13,943 nucleotides of DNA, taken from NCBI GenBank assembly GCA_041655255.1, contig JBBAFS010000044.1:1-13943 (forward strand), written 5' to 3'. The translations under genes and the position numbers were made by a program. This document shows, one piece after another, positions 1-6,543 of the stretch (the first letter of the stretch is position 1; every line of letters starts with the position of its first letter). The DNA comes from JBBAFS01 sp041655255 (GTDB lineage: Bacteria > Spirochaetota > Spirochaetia > Sphaerochaetales > Sphaerochaetaceae). The notes below the pieces were generated by a model, which was not told the origin of the DNA, did no database searches, and worked only from the letters and a program-made list of their open reading frames with translations.

Positions 1-432
1 ATATAAACTTTCTCCGATAGAAGTCTCTAAGATGAGTTTCAAAGGAGCAAGGCGTTGATTTGCCCCTCTTATCCAATCGTTTTTATCTACAAAGTGTGTT
101 GTATCACTATGAATGTAGGTCTCGAAGGAGGTCTCTAAGGAAAAAGAGACGACCTTTTCCTCTTTTTGTAAGAATGAGACAACTTCTTTAAAGAGTTGTT
201 GCTCATGTTGGTGTAAAGAAAAGTGATTAATCTTTTGTACCATCATCAACAACTCTTCACCGCTAAAAGGGGCAGAAGAAGAAGGAAGTGCTTTGCCACT
301 TGAAATATACAAATGTTGAATTGTTTTATAGATATCAGAACTGTGAGTATAGATTTTCTGAAAGCTATTTGACCACGCTAAAAGATGTATACTGATAAAC
401 ACACACGCAAGTAAGACTCTTTTTTTGACCAT
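1..432 (-). CDS. Exported protein of unknown function, N-terminal part (runs off left edge)
   Basis: An open frame of 144 codons starts at ATG 432 and has no stop before base 1, so the C-terminus lies outside the window. An AAGGGG stretch (438-443) sits 5 nt before the ATG as a plausible ribosome binding site. The first residues (MVKKRVLLACVFISIHLLAW) are a basic start and a hydrophobic core, which fits a signal peptide cleaved near SNS at about residue 20-23; this suggests export to periplasm or outer membrane. The mature part begins with a pattern like SSDIYKTIQHLYISSGKALP, followed by a Ser/Pro stretch. That loosely recalls the start of capsule-assembly (Wzi-like) or outer-membrane beta-barrel proteins, but the match is too weak for a function. 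Codon use resembles the neighbours. The gene is divergent from the symporter at 555. Confidence 0.72.
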   Translation of the reverse strand, partial: MVKKRVLLACVFISIHLLAWSNSFQKIYTHSSDIYKTIQHLYISSGKALPSSSAPFSGEELLMMVQKINHFSLHQHEQQLFKEVVSFLQKEEKVVSFSLETSFETYIHSDTTHFVDKNDWIRGANQRLAPLKLILETSIGESLY

Positions 433-480
433 CCCATCCCCTTCTGTAAAAGACATCTGTAAGTAATAACGGAAGATATA

Positions 481-497
481 TTTGCCTATTGGGCAAA
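481..497. repeat. Perfect 6-bp inverted repeat, possible operator
   Basis: TTTGCC (481-486) and GGCAAA (492-497) are exact reverse complements around a 5-nt spacer. The repeat lies in the 122-bp space between two divergent genes and covers the proposed -35 box of the symporter. This fits a repressor or activator site, but no regulator for it is visible here. Confidence 0.35.
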
Positions 498-510
498 CTC
501 TCATTAAATT
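482..510 (+). promoter_or_regulatory. Candidate promoter for the TcyP-like symporter
   Basis: TTGCCT (482-487, 4/6 to TTGACA) and TAAATT (505-510, 4/6 to TATAAT) are separated by exactly 17 bp. Transcription would start near 517 and leave a leader of about 38 nt. TATACT at 533-538 is a better -10 by sequence, but it is too close to the ribosome binding site at 543-549 to serve this gene. Confidence 0.35.
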
Positions 511-554
511 ACTATATATCCTATCGGTTTTATATACTATAGGAAGGAGGTAGT

Positions 555-1901
555 ATGAACCTTATTATATGGTTAGCGATTTTCGCTGTTCTCCTCGTTG
601 GTTTAGTTCTTCTTAGAAGAGTGTGGCACCTGTCGTTTTCTCTTCGTGTTTTTATAGCCTTAATCATTGGCGCCTTGTATGGCTTAGCCTTATTTAATTT
701 TACTTCGGGAGAACTCTCATCTCAAGTGCGTACCTGGATTTCACTTGTAGGAAATGGTTATGTTGATCTGTTGAGAATGATTATTATCCCACTTGTCCCA
801 ACTAGTATTATTGCAGGGTTGTTAAACCTCAGTGATACCAATGAGTTAAAGAAGATGGGAAGTCGAACAATTGTTATTTTCTTAATAACCGCAACATTAG
901 CTGGCATCCTAGGGCTTATCATTGCCAACGTATTTAATTTAGGTCATGGGATGGTAGTTGGAGAGTTGGCTGAGCGCCAAACAAATACCATTACTAATGT
1001 CTTTTCCCAATTCAGAGCTTTTATCCCATCAAACCCAGTTAAATCGGCAGCTGAAATGCAGATGGTCCCATTAGTAGCGTTCTCGGTGTTTATCGGAATA
1101 GCTGCTATTATGGCAAAAACGAAAAAGCCCGATGCTGTGGCCCCTTTTGCTGCTCTACTTGAGAGCTTTTTGGCTATTGTGATGGAGCTAACTAAAATGG
1201 TGTTACGCTTAACTCCCTATGGAGTGTTAGGTTTAACTGCCTATTGGCTCAGTAGCACTGGTGTAGGAGCTTTGGCCCAACTTGGATTGTTTATTTTTGC
1301 TGTTGTGTTAGCTTGTTTGATTCATATGGCATTAGTATACGGTTCAATGGTTTCACTATTTGGTCGAATTAGTCCTATTAAATTTTATCAAGCATCGAGT
1401 CCTGCCCTGCTGTTAGCATTCAGTAGTCGCTCCAGTGTTGGCTCTATTACGATGACTGTCAGCACTATGATAGATCGACTGAAAGTGGGATCAAGAGTAG
1501 CAAACTTTGTCGGTCCTCTTGGAGCCGTGATGAATATGAACGCCTGTGGTGGTATCTATCCTGCCATGGTGGCTATTTTCGCCTCCAATGCATTCGGAAT
1601 TCCCCTCAGTGCTTCTCAATATGTGTTAATCATTGTTGTCTCTATTTTAGCATCATTAGGAAGTGCTGCTGTTCCTATGGGAGCCACCGCTTTTACGGTG
1701 ATTACCTTAACCACTATTGGTCTTCCTGTTGAGGCTATTGGCTTAGTTGCTGGCGTAGACTTTTTAGTCGATATGTTTAGAACAATGACTAACGTCGCTG
1801 GAGATTTAGCAACAAGTGTGGTGGTAGCAAACTCGTTAGGAGAGTTTGATCGTAGTGCATTTAACGCTCAAGACTTTAGCAAAGAGATTATTGCAAGTTA
1901 A
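555..1901 (+). CDS. tcyP: Dicarboxylate/amino acid:cation symporter, TcyP (L-cystine) type
   Basis: This 448-residue multi-span inner-membrane protein belongs to the DAACS family (GltP/TcyP), which imports amino acids or dicarboxylates with sodium or protons. The start is an ATG with a strong GGAAGGAGG 5 nt upstream. Several segments match TcyP/YdjN cystine transporters as I remember them: GNGYVDLLRMIIIPL (67-80), LRLTPYGVLGL (217-227), the first hairpin AFSSRSSVGS (288-297), NMNACGGIYPAM (327-338) and DMFRTMTNVAGD (406-417). D406, R409, N413 and D417 correspond to substrate and sodium residues of GltPh (D394, R397, N401, D405). The NMDGT motif of glutamate carriers is NMNAC here, as expected for the cystine branch. 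The gene stands alone: divergent from the exported protein, convergent with ppdK. Cystine is the likely substrate but is inferred; another small amino acid or dicarboxylate is possible. Confidence 0.85.
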   Translation: MNLIIWLAIFAVLLVGLVLLRRVWHLSFSLRVFIALIIGALYGLALFNFTSGELSSQVRTWISLVGNGYVDLLRMIIIPLVPTSIIAGLLNLSDTNELKKMGSRTIVIFLITATLAGILGLIIANVFNLGHGMVVGELAERQTNTITNVFSQFRAFIPSNPVKSAAEMQMVPLVAFSVFIGIAAIMAKTKKPDAVAPFAALLESFLAIVMELTKMVLRLTPYGVLGLTAYWLSSTGVGALAQLGLFIFAVVLACLIHMALVYGSMVSLFGRISPIKFYQASSPALLLAFSSRSSVGSITMTVSTMIDRLKVGSRVANFVGPLGAVMNMNACGGIYPAMVAIFASNAFGIPLSASQYVLIIVVSILASLGSAAVPMGATAFTVITLTTIGLPVEAIGLVAGVDFLVDMFRTMTNVAGDLATSVVVANSLGEFDRSAFNAQDFSKEIIAS

Positions 1902-1946
1902 GGAGCTAAAGGATTGAGAATTATCTCCCTTTTTCTTGTTAACCTA

Positions 1947-1981
1947 AAAGAGAGCCGGATACAACACCGGCTCTCTTTCAT
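1947..1981. terminator. Bidirectional intrinsic terminator between tcyP and ppdK
   Basis: AAAGAGAGCCGG (1947-1958) pairs perfectly over 12 bp with CCGGCTCTCTTT (1967-1978) around an 8-nt loop. The stem ends in T-rich sequence on the plus strand, and on the minus strand its TTT arm continues into TTTAGG. It lies between two convergent stop codons (1901 and 2002) and can end transcription from both sides. Confidence 0.9.
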
Positions 1982-2001
1982 AATCTTTGTGTTAATCGTT
2001 G

Positions 2002-4692
2002 TTACTTAATGACAGCTTGAGCTGCTGCTAAGCGGGCAACTGGAACTCTAAATGGGGAACAAGAGACGTAATCGAGTCCAATTTCTTGACAGAAAGCGAC
2101 TGTTTTTGGGTCTCCTCCGTGTTCTCCACAAATCCCTAATGCGATATCTGGGTTTGTTGATCGACCAAGATCGACAGCCATTTTCACCATTTTACCAACT
2201 CCATCGAAGTCCATGACTTCAAAGGGGTCATAGTCGTAGAAACCTTTATCGGTGTCTTCAACATATGGGCCTAAGAAGATAGCTGCATCATCACGGGAGA
2301 ATCCACATCCCATTTGGGTAAGGTCGTTTGTACCAAAGCTAAAGAACTCAGCACTTTTAGCAATCTCATCGGCAGTAATTGCAGCTCTGGGAACTTCAAT
2401 CATCGTACCAATTTTGTACTCAATAGTGGTCTTTTTCTCTTCAAATACTTTTTCAATAGTATCTAAAGCGTGCTTTTTGGTATATTCGAACTCTTTGTAG
2501 TGACTCACCAATGGAATCATGATCTCAGGATGTACCTCAATTCCTTTAGCTTTCACTTCAATAGCTGCTTCAATAATAGCTCTCACTTGCATGTGAAGAA
2601 TCTCAGGATAGACAACTGCTAATCGACATCCTCTGAAACCAAGCATGGGGTTAAACTCATGAAGTTGTGATGTCTTTTGTGCAATCTCTTCAACTGTGAC
2701 TCCAAGTTGTAAAGCCATTTCATGGCGACTTGTATGGTCATTGGGTAAGAACTCATGTAGTGGTGGGTCTAAAAGACGCACGGTAGCAGGAAGACCGTTG
2801 AGAGCTTCAAAAATCTCAATGAAGTCTTGTCGTTGCATGGGAAGTAATTCAGCTAATGCTTTTTCTCGCTCAATTTTATTATTGGCAAGAATCATTTTTC
2901 TCATGCTCAGAATTCGTTCAGTACCGAAGAACATGTGTTCTGTTCGACACAATCCAATTCCTTGTGCTCCTAAAGCAACTGCCATTTTTGTATCATGGGG
3001 AGTGTCGGCATTGGTTCGCACTTCCATTTGTCGAATTTCATCAACATATCCCATAAACTTGTTATAGTTTTGGAATAACAGTGAATCTTCTTCTTTCATT
3101 TGTCCGTTTAACACTTGAACAATTTCAGACTCTTTTACGGCGATTTTCTCTAAGAATACTTGGCCTGTAAACCCATCAAGTGAGATAAAATCTCCCTCTT
3201 TGACACTTTGACCATTCACCGAAAGTGTTCCACTTTCATAATCTATTTGAAGATCCCCTGCGCCTGAGACACAAGGACACCCCATTCCACGAGCAACAAC
3301 AGCTGCGTGGCTTGTCATTCCACCACGGGTGGTTAAGATACCTTTTGCTACTGCCATCCCTCCGATATCTTCAGGACTGGTCTCAATTCGGGTAAGAATA
3401 ACATCTTGTCCAAGTGCAGCCATCTCTTCAGCTTTATCGGCTGAGAAATAGATTTGTCCACTTGCCCCACCTGGGCTTGCGTTTAATCCACGTGCAACTT
3501 CTTTAATCCCTTTAGCATGGATTTGCTCATTGTCTAATACAGGAGCAAAGAGTTTATTAAACTCACCAGCTGGGACACGAGAGACAGCGGTCTTTTTATC
3601 GATAAGGCCCTCTTCGACCATTTCGACTTGGCTTCTGAGCCAACTAAAGACTGTCCGTTTCCCATTACGGGTTTGAAGCATGTAAAGAGTTCCCTCTTGA
3701 ATGGTAAACTCAATGTCTTGCATATCTTTGTAATGCTTCTCTAATAAAGTTCTAATCTCAAGTAGTTGGTTATATGCTTTTTCGTTGACAGATTTTAAAG
3801 TTTCAATAGGTTCGGGAGTTCTAATACCGGCAACGACGTCTTCACCTTGAGCATTCATCAAGTACTCTCCGTAGAAGATATTCTCTCCATCGGATGGGTC
3901 ACGGGTAAATGCTACTCCTGTTCCACTTGTATCACCCATGTTTCCATAGACCATGGCTTGGATATTTACTGCGGTTCCAACTAAGCCTCTGATATCGTTC
4001 ATTTGACGATATTTGATAGCTCGTTCGTTGTTCCATGAATCAAAGACTGCGTTAATGGATTTAAATAATTGATCGATTGGATCGGTAGGGAAATCTTCAC
4101 CAACAACGTCGTGGTAGATTTTTCTATAACGGTCGATAACCTCAAGTAAGTCTTCAGTTGTCAGATCGGTATCGAGTGCTCTTTTACGCTCAGTTTTTAC
4201 TGCTTGAAGTGCAGCTTCAAAATCATCATGGGGAACACCCATAACAACATCACCAAACATTTGCATAAAGCGGCGGTAACTGTCCCAAGCAAATCGTTCA
4301 TTGTTGGTTTTTTTTGCTAAAGCTTGAGCACTATCGGGAGTCATACCTAAGTTTAATACGGTATCCATCATTCCAGGCATGGAAGATGCGGCTCCTGAAC
4401 GTACTGAAACAAGTAATGGATTCTCAGTATCTCCAAGTTTAGCACCCATGACTTTTTCTAAACGATCTAGGTGTTCGAGAATTTCTTCACGCAACCCTTT
4501 TGGATATGCTCCATCATTATCGCTGTAGTAGGCACAAGCCTCAGTGCTAATTGTGAAGCCCGGTGGAACAGGCAAGCCAATAGAAGTCATATCAGCAAGG
4601 TTTGCACCTTTTCCTCCGATAATCTCTCTCATATCGACAGTTCCTTCGGCTTTTCCATCACCAAAGAAATAGACATACTTAGTTCTTGACAT
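2002..4692 (-). CDS. ppdK: Pyruvate, phosphate dikinase (PPDK)
   Basis: This cytosolic enzyme interconverts pyruvate + ATP + Pi with phosphoenolpyruvate + AMP + PPi. In fermentative spirochaetes it often works in the glycolytic direction to save energy. The 896 residues are close to the family length (about 875). The N-terminal ATP-grasp nucleotide-binding region begins with GGKGANLADM (26-35) and includes VSVRSGAASSMPGMMDTVLN (95-114). The swivelling phosphohistidine domain carries GGMTSHAAVVARG (457-469), with His462 as the phosphorylated residue. The C-terminal PEP/pyruvate barrel holds GLCRTEHMF (580-588), the SFGTNDLTQM signature (785-794) and GICGEHGG (853-860), in which Cys855 is the expected catalytic acid. 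All key residues seem intact. AGAGGGGG lies about 9 nt before the ATG. The gene has its own -10 box and is separated from the sigma gene by a terminator, so it is probably monocistronic. Confidence 0.97.
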   Translation of the reverse strand: MSRTKYVYFFGDGKAEGTVDMREIIGGKGANLADMTSIGLPVPPGFTISTEACAYYSDNDGAYPKGLREEILEHLDRLEKVMGAKLGDTENPLLVSVRSGAASSMPGMMDTVLNLGMTPDSAQALAKKTNNERFAWDSYRRFMQMFGDVVMGVPHDDFEAALQAVKTERKRALDTDLTTEDLLEVIDRYRKIYHDVVGEDFPTDPIDQLFKSINAVFDSWNNERAIKYRQMNDIRGLVGTAVNIQAMVYGNMGDTSGTGVAFTRDPSDGENIFYGEYLMNAQGEDVVAGIRTPEPIETLKSVNEKAYNQLLEIRTLLEKHYKDMQDIEFTIQEGTLYMLQTRNGKRTVFSWLRSQVEMVEEGLIDKKTAVSRVPAGEFNKLFAPVLDNEQIHAKGIKEVARGLNASPGGASGQIYFSADKAEEMAALGQDVILTRIETSPEDIGGMAVAKGILTTRGGMTSHAAVVARGMGCPCVSGAGDLQIDYESGTLSVNGQSVKEGDFISLDGFTGQVFLEKIAVKESEIVQVLNGQMKEEDSLLFQNYNKFMGYVDEIRQMEVRTNADTPHDTKMAVALGAQGIGLCRTEHMFFGTERILSMRKMILANNKIEREKALAELLPMQRQDFIEIFEALNGLPATVRLLDPPLHEFLPNDHTSRHEMALQLGVTVEEIAQKTSQLHEFNPMLGFRGCRLAVVYPEILHMQVRAIIEAAIEVKAKGIEVHPEIMIPLVSHYKEFEYTKKHALDTIEKVFEEKKTTIEYKIGTMIEVPRAAITADEIAKSAEFFSFGTNDLTQMGCGFSRDDAAIFLGPYVEDTDKGFYDYDPFEVMDFDGVGKMVKMAVDLGRSTNPDIALGICGEHGGDPKTVAFCQEIGLDYVSCSPFRVPVARLAAAQAVIK

Positions 4693-4733
4693 CTACGAGA
4701 ACCCCCTCTTTATTTTTGTATATGTATCTTTGT

Positions 4734-4739
4734 ATTATA
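4734..4739 (-). promoter_or_regulatory. -10 box of the ppdK promoter
   Basis: The minus strand reads a perfect TATAAT here, with a predicted start near 4727 and a leader of about 35 nt to the ATG at 4692. No good -35 sits at 17 bp (TATAAA, 3/6 match), so an activator or an upstream element may help. Confidence 0.6.
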
Positions 4740-4761
4740 GACATGACGAACCTAAATTTAT

Positions 4762-4795
4762 AGAGAAAAACCCTCCCTGTCAATGCAAGGAGGGT
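4762..4795 (-). terminator. Intrinsic terminator of the sigma-factor gene
   Basis: On the minus strand ACCCTCCTTG pairs with CAGGGAGGGT (10 bp with one G-U, 6-nt loop; 4770-4795), followed at once by TTTTTCTC. It lies 10 nt past the sigma stop codon and separates that gene from ppdK downstream. Confidence 0.9.
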
Positions 4796-4804
4796 CTTGG
4801 GCAA

Positions 4805-5674
4805 TTACGCCGTATAAGACGCAAGTACTTTTAGGCTCGAAGGATGCTTCATCCGCTCGATTGCTTTTTTCTCAATCTGACGAATTCGCTCTTTGGTGAG
4901 GTTATATAACTCTCCAATCTCTTTAAGAGACATGGGAATTGCTCCATTTAAACCAAAGCGCATCTCAATAATATCTCGTTCCTTTTCAGTTAAGACTTTA
5001 AGCGCTTCGTTAATGTCATCTTTCAAAGATTTCTCTAAATAGATCTCTTCAGCTGTTCGGTAGTTATCTTCAACAAAATCCCCAACAGTTGAGTTTGCTG
5101 GATCTCCATATACTGGAGCATCTAAGCTCACCATCTCTCTGCTTATAGAAAGCAAATCTTCAACAAGTTGTGCATCGAGATTGACATAATCTGCAATCTC
5201 ATCAAATGAGGGCTCTTCCCCGTTGAGGTGCATCAGTTTCTTTTGAGCTTTTTGAATTTGTAATAATTCGTTAGTTCTATTAAGAGGGAGGCGGACAGTT
5301 CTCGATTTTTCGCTGATTGCTTTTAAGATAGCTTGTCGGATCCACCACACAGCATAACTGATAAAGTGGTAACCACGATCTACATCGTATTTGTTAATCG
5401 AGTTCATAAGTCCAATATTGCCTTCATTAATAAGATCAATTAATGGGAGTCCTTGGTTTTGATATCGTTTAGCTATGTTTACTACAAAGCGCAGGTTTGC
5501 TTCAACTAATCTATCACGAGCGAATAGATCTCCCTCAGCAGCTAAGCGAGCTAGGCGGTTCTCTTCATCACGCTCTAACAGTGGAATTCGGTTAATTTCC
5601 TTTAAATACATTGAGAGGATATTTTCGTCCTCAAATTGACTACTCTCATTCAACACTCTAGCATTACGTTTCAT
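4805..5674 (-). CDS. Sigma-70 family RNA polymerase sigma factor, short (group 2/RpoS-like)
   Basis: This 289-residue sigma subunit would direct RNA polymerase to its promoters. It carries region 1.2 (about 16-49, ENILSMYLKEINRIPLLERDE), region 2 (53-123, with LIDLINEGNIGLM and the -10 melting segment FISYAVWWIRQAI), region 3 (124-205) and region 4 (218-278, with the -35 helix-turn-helix ending LTKERIRQIEKKAIERMKHP). Region 1.1 and the long non-conserved insert of primary RpoD are absent, so it is probably an alternative or second sigma-70 rather than the housekeeping one; promoter specificity cannot be read from sequence. ATG 5674 is chosen because AGGAGG lies 6 nt upstream and the frame has no other start before a TAA. 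A leader mini-ORF overlaps this start by ATGA. A terminator follows, so the gene ends its own transcript. Naming it rpoD/sigA or rpoS would be a guess. Confidence 0.93.
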   Translation of the reverse strand: MKRNARVLNESSQFEDENILSMYLKEINRIPLLERDEENRLARLAAEGDLFARDRLVEANLRFVVNIAKRYQNQGLPLIDLINEGNIGLMNSINKYDVDRGYHFISYAVWWIRQAILKAISEKSRTVRLPLNRTNELLQIQKAQKKLMHLNGEEPSFDEIADYVNLDAQLVEDLLSISREMVSLDAPVYGDPANSTVGDFVEDNYRTAEEIYLEKSLKDDINEALKVLTEKERDIIEMRFGLNGAIPMSLKEIGELYNLTKERIRQIEKKAIERMKHPSSLKVLASYTA

Positions 5675-5715
5675 AGCAATCCTCCTGATAAAGTATTGAG
5701 CATCATACGTGCCAA
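5671..5715 (-). CDS. Putative 14-codon leader ORF overlapping the sigma start
   Basis: A TTG codon at 5715 lies exactly 6 nt after AGGAGG (5722-5727), the same motif and spacing as for the sigma gene itself. The frame reads LARMMLNTLSGGLL and stops at TGA 5673-5671. That stop shares four bases (ATGA) with the sigma start, a classical translational-coupling junction. The sigma ribosome binding site lies inside this mini-ORF as the Gly-Gly codons. A TAA nine codons upstream of the TTG closes the frame, so it is not a remnant of a longer gene. The peptide itself probably has no function; the act of translating it may control sigma output. Two ATG codons (5706, 5703) are alternative starts without a good ribosome binding site. 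Confidence 0.45.
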   Translation of the reverse strand: MARMMLNTLSGGLL

Positions 5716-5791
5716 CTTACACCTCCTACATGAGAAATATAGTTATTTCCTTATGAGGCAGAAAGTTGACTCTGTTTCAGGTTCGGAGGAT
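5679..5791 (-). promoter_or_regulatory. Putative structured leader: anti-Shine-Dalgarno for the sigma gene
   Basis: In the minus-strand transcript AUCCUCC (5791-5785) is perfectly complementary over 7 nt to GGAGGAU (5685-5679), which includes the sigma ribosome binding site. Five of these bases (CCUCC) can instead pair with GGAGG (5726-5722) of the mini-ORF. Two exclusive pairings would place sigma translation under RNA control, for example by temperature or by translation of the mini-ORF. This is a pairing seen by eye, not a folded structure. Confidence 0.35.
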
Positions 5792-5835
5792 ATATCGAAA
5801 GAGTGTATGCAAGGAACAACTCATGTGGATTTAGT

Positions 5836-5867
5836 GAGTCATATTGACACAGTGACTCTTATTCCAA
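5836..5867 (-). promoter_or_regulatory. Weak candidate sigma-gene promoter with palindrome
   Basis: On the minus strand TTGGAA (5867-5862) and TATGAC (5843-5838) are 18 bp apart, each 4/6 to consensus. GAGTCA (5836-5841) and TGACTC (5853-5858) form a perfect 6-bp inverted repeat with an 11-nt spacer across the spacer and -10. A third TGACTC copy lies at 5767-5772. This would give a leader of about 155 nt. Both the promoter and the operator reading are tentative. Confidence 0.25.
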
Positions 5868-5913
5868 CCTAGATTGGGAGATTTTGTCCCACTTTCTCAT
5901 ATATCAGATGGGA

Positions 5914-6387
5914 TTAGAGGTCATTTGCCTCGTTTATATGGCCAATATCTTCTAATTCCCATGGAAAATCGATTTTTACACTCTTAAACCACTCAGTAAG
6001 ATTATCAGTGGCTAATTGAATGTGGGCGCTTTTCATCTGCTCTAAAAGCGCATACCATCTCGACATAATAAGATGGTGGATCATATCTCCTTCGGCTAAA
6101 GAAGTTATCACTTTATTTCTTTTTCCTAACAGATATATAGCCATTTGAATATCATGAAACTCTCTCCATTGAAGATGTTCGGTATCTAACTGTTCTTTGT
6201 TTCGTAATAAAAATGCGTTACTAAAACATCGCACAGCTTCTCCTAACTCCCCAATCTTAGAGAATGCAACTCCCATACGGTAAATCCATAAGGCACTCTC
6301 TTTGGCGTTAGCCTCATCCACCAGTGAGAGTTTTAAAGAACATTGTGTTATAGCTCGACGGTATCGTCTCACTTCATCTGTTTTCAC
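5914..6387 (-). CDS. Small TPR-like protein of unknown function
   Basis: This soluble protein of about 157 residues has no signal peptide or membrane segment. Its first half contains one convincing tetratricopeptide-like helix pair (ALWIYRMGVAFSKIGELGEA, then VRCFSNAFLLR), and the rest is helical and rich in charged and aromatic residues. TPR units usually mediate protein contacts, but no partner is evident. I choose GTG 6387 because GAGG (6394-6397) lies 6 nt before it, matching the spacing seen at groES and the sigma gene. A GTG four codons earlier (6399) gives 161 residues but has no ribosome binding site. The gene lies between groES (divergent) and the sigma gene (same strand, 239-nt gap, no clear terminator between), so some read-through into the sigma gene is possible. 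A role in stress or sigma regulation would be speculation. Confidence 0.72.
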   Translation of the reverse strand: MKTDEVRRYRRAITQCSLKLSLVDEANAKESALWIYRMGVAFSKIGELGEAVRCFSNAFLLRNKEQLDTEHLQWREFHDIQMAIYLLGKRNKVITSLAEGDMIHHLIMSRWYALLEQMKSAHIQLATDNLTEWFKSVKIDFPWELEDIGHINEANDL

Positions 6388-6455
6388 ATGAATCCTCACT
6401 CATAGGAGAATATAATAACAAAATATGAAATCGCATAGGTCATGAAAGAGGTTGC

Positions 6456-6484
6456 TTGACCGCTTCGGCGATAGTTCGTATATT
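6456..6484 (+). promoter_or_regulatory. groES promoter (sigma-70 type)
   Basis: TTGACC (6456-6461, 5/6) and TATATT (6479-6484, 5/6 to TATAAT) are separated by 17 bp. The start would be near 6491, at the head of a small leader hairpin (TGGAT 6490-6494 with ATCCA 6503-6507). The spacer contains CGCTTCGGCG, a small tetraloop-type palindrome. No CIRCE element (TTAGCACTC-N9-GAGTGCTAA) is present. Confidence 0.75.
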
Positions 6485-6543
6485 TTATATGGATTTCAAA
6501 ACATCCAAAAAAGAGAATATAACAATATATTAAGGAGAAGTTC

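Noticed and set aside
403..414. Lipobox-like LLAC (residues 7-10) in the exported protein
   Set aside because: Too close to the start: the hydrophobic stretch before the Cys is only four residues. A normal signal peptidase I site later in the sequence fits better.
2252..3067. Plus-strand open frames inside ppdK
   Set aside because: They lie antisense to a fully conserved ppdK, have no ribosome binding sites and no recognisable domains.
4750..4783. TTGACA-N17-TAAATT on the minus strand as the ppdK promoter
   Set aside because: The TTGACA lies in the loop and arm of the sigma terminator hairpin, and the TATAAT at 4734-4739 is a far better -10 at a normal distance.
5844..5849. Perfect TTGACA on the plus strand
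   Set aside because: No -10 at 16-18 bp downstream and no plus-strand gene until groES, about 700 bp away.
5636..5872. Plus-strand open frame of 78 codons across the sigma leader
   Set aside because: No ribosome binding site, overlaps the sigma start antisense, and its composition is unlike the neighbouring proteins. The leader RNA reading explains the region better.
6400..6543. CIRCE (HrcA) or sigma-32 type heat-shock promoter before groES
   Set aside because: No TTAGCACTC-N9-GAGTGCTAA repeat and no CTTGAAA with CCCCAT; a sigma-70 type pair explains the site.
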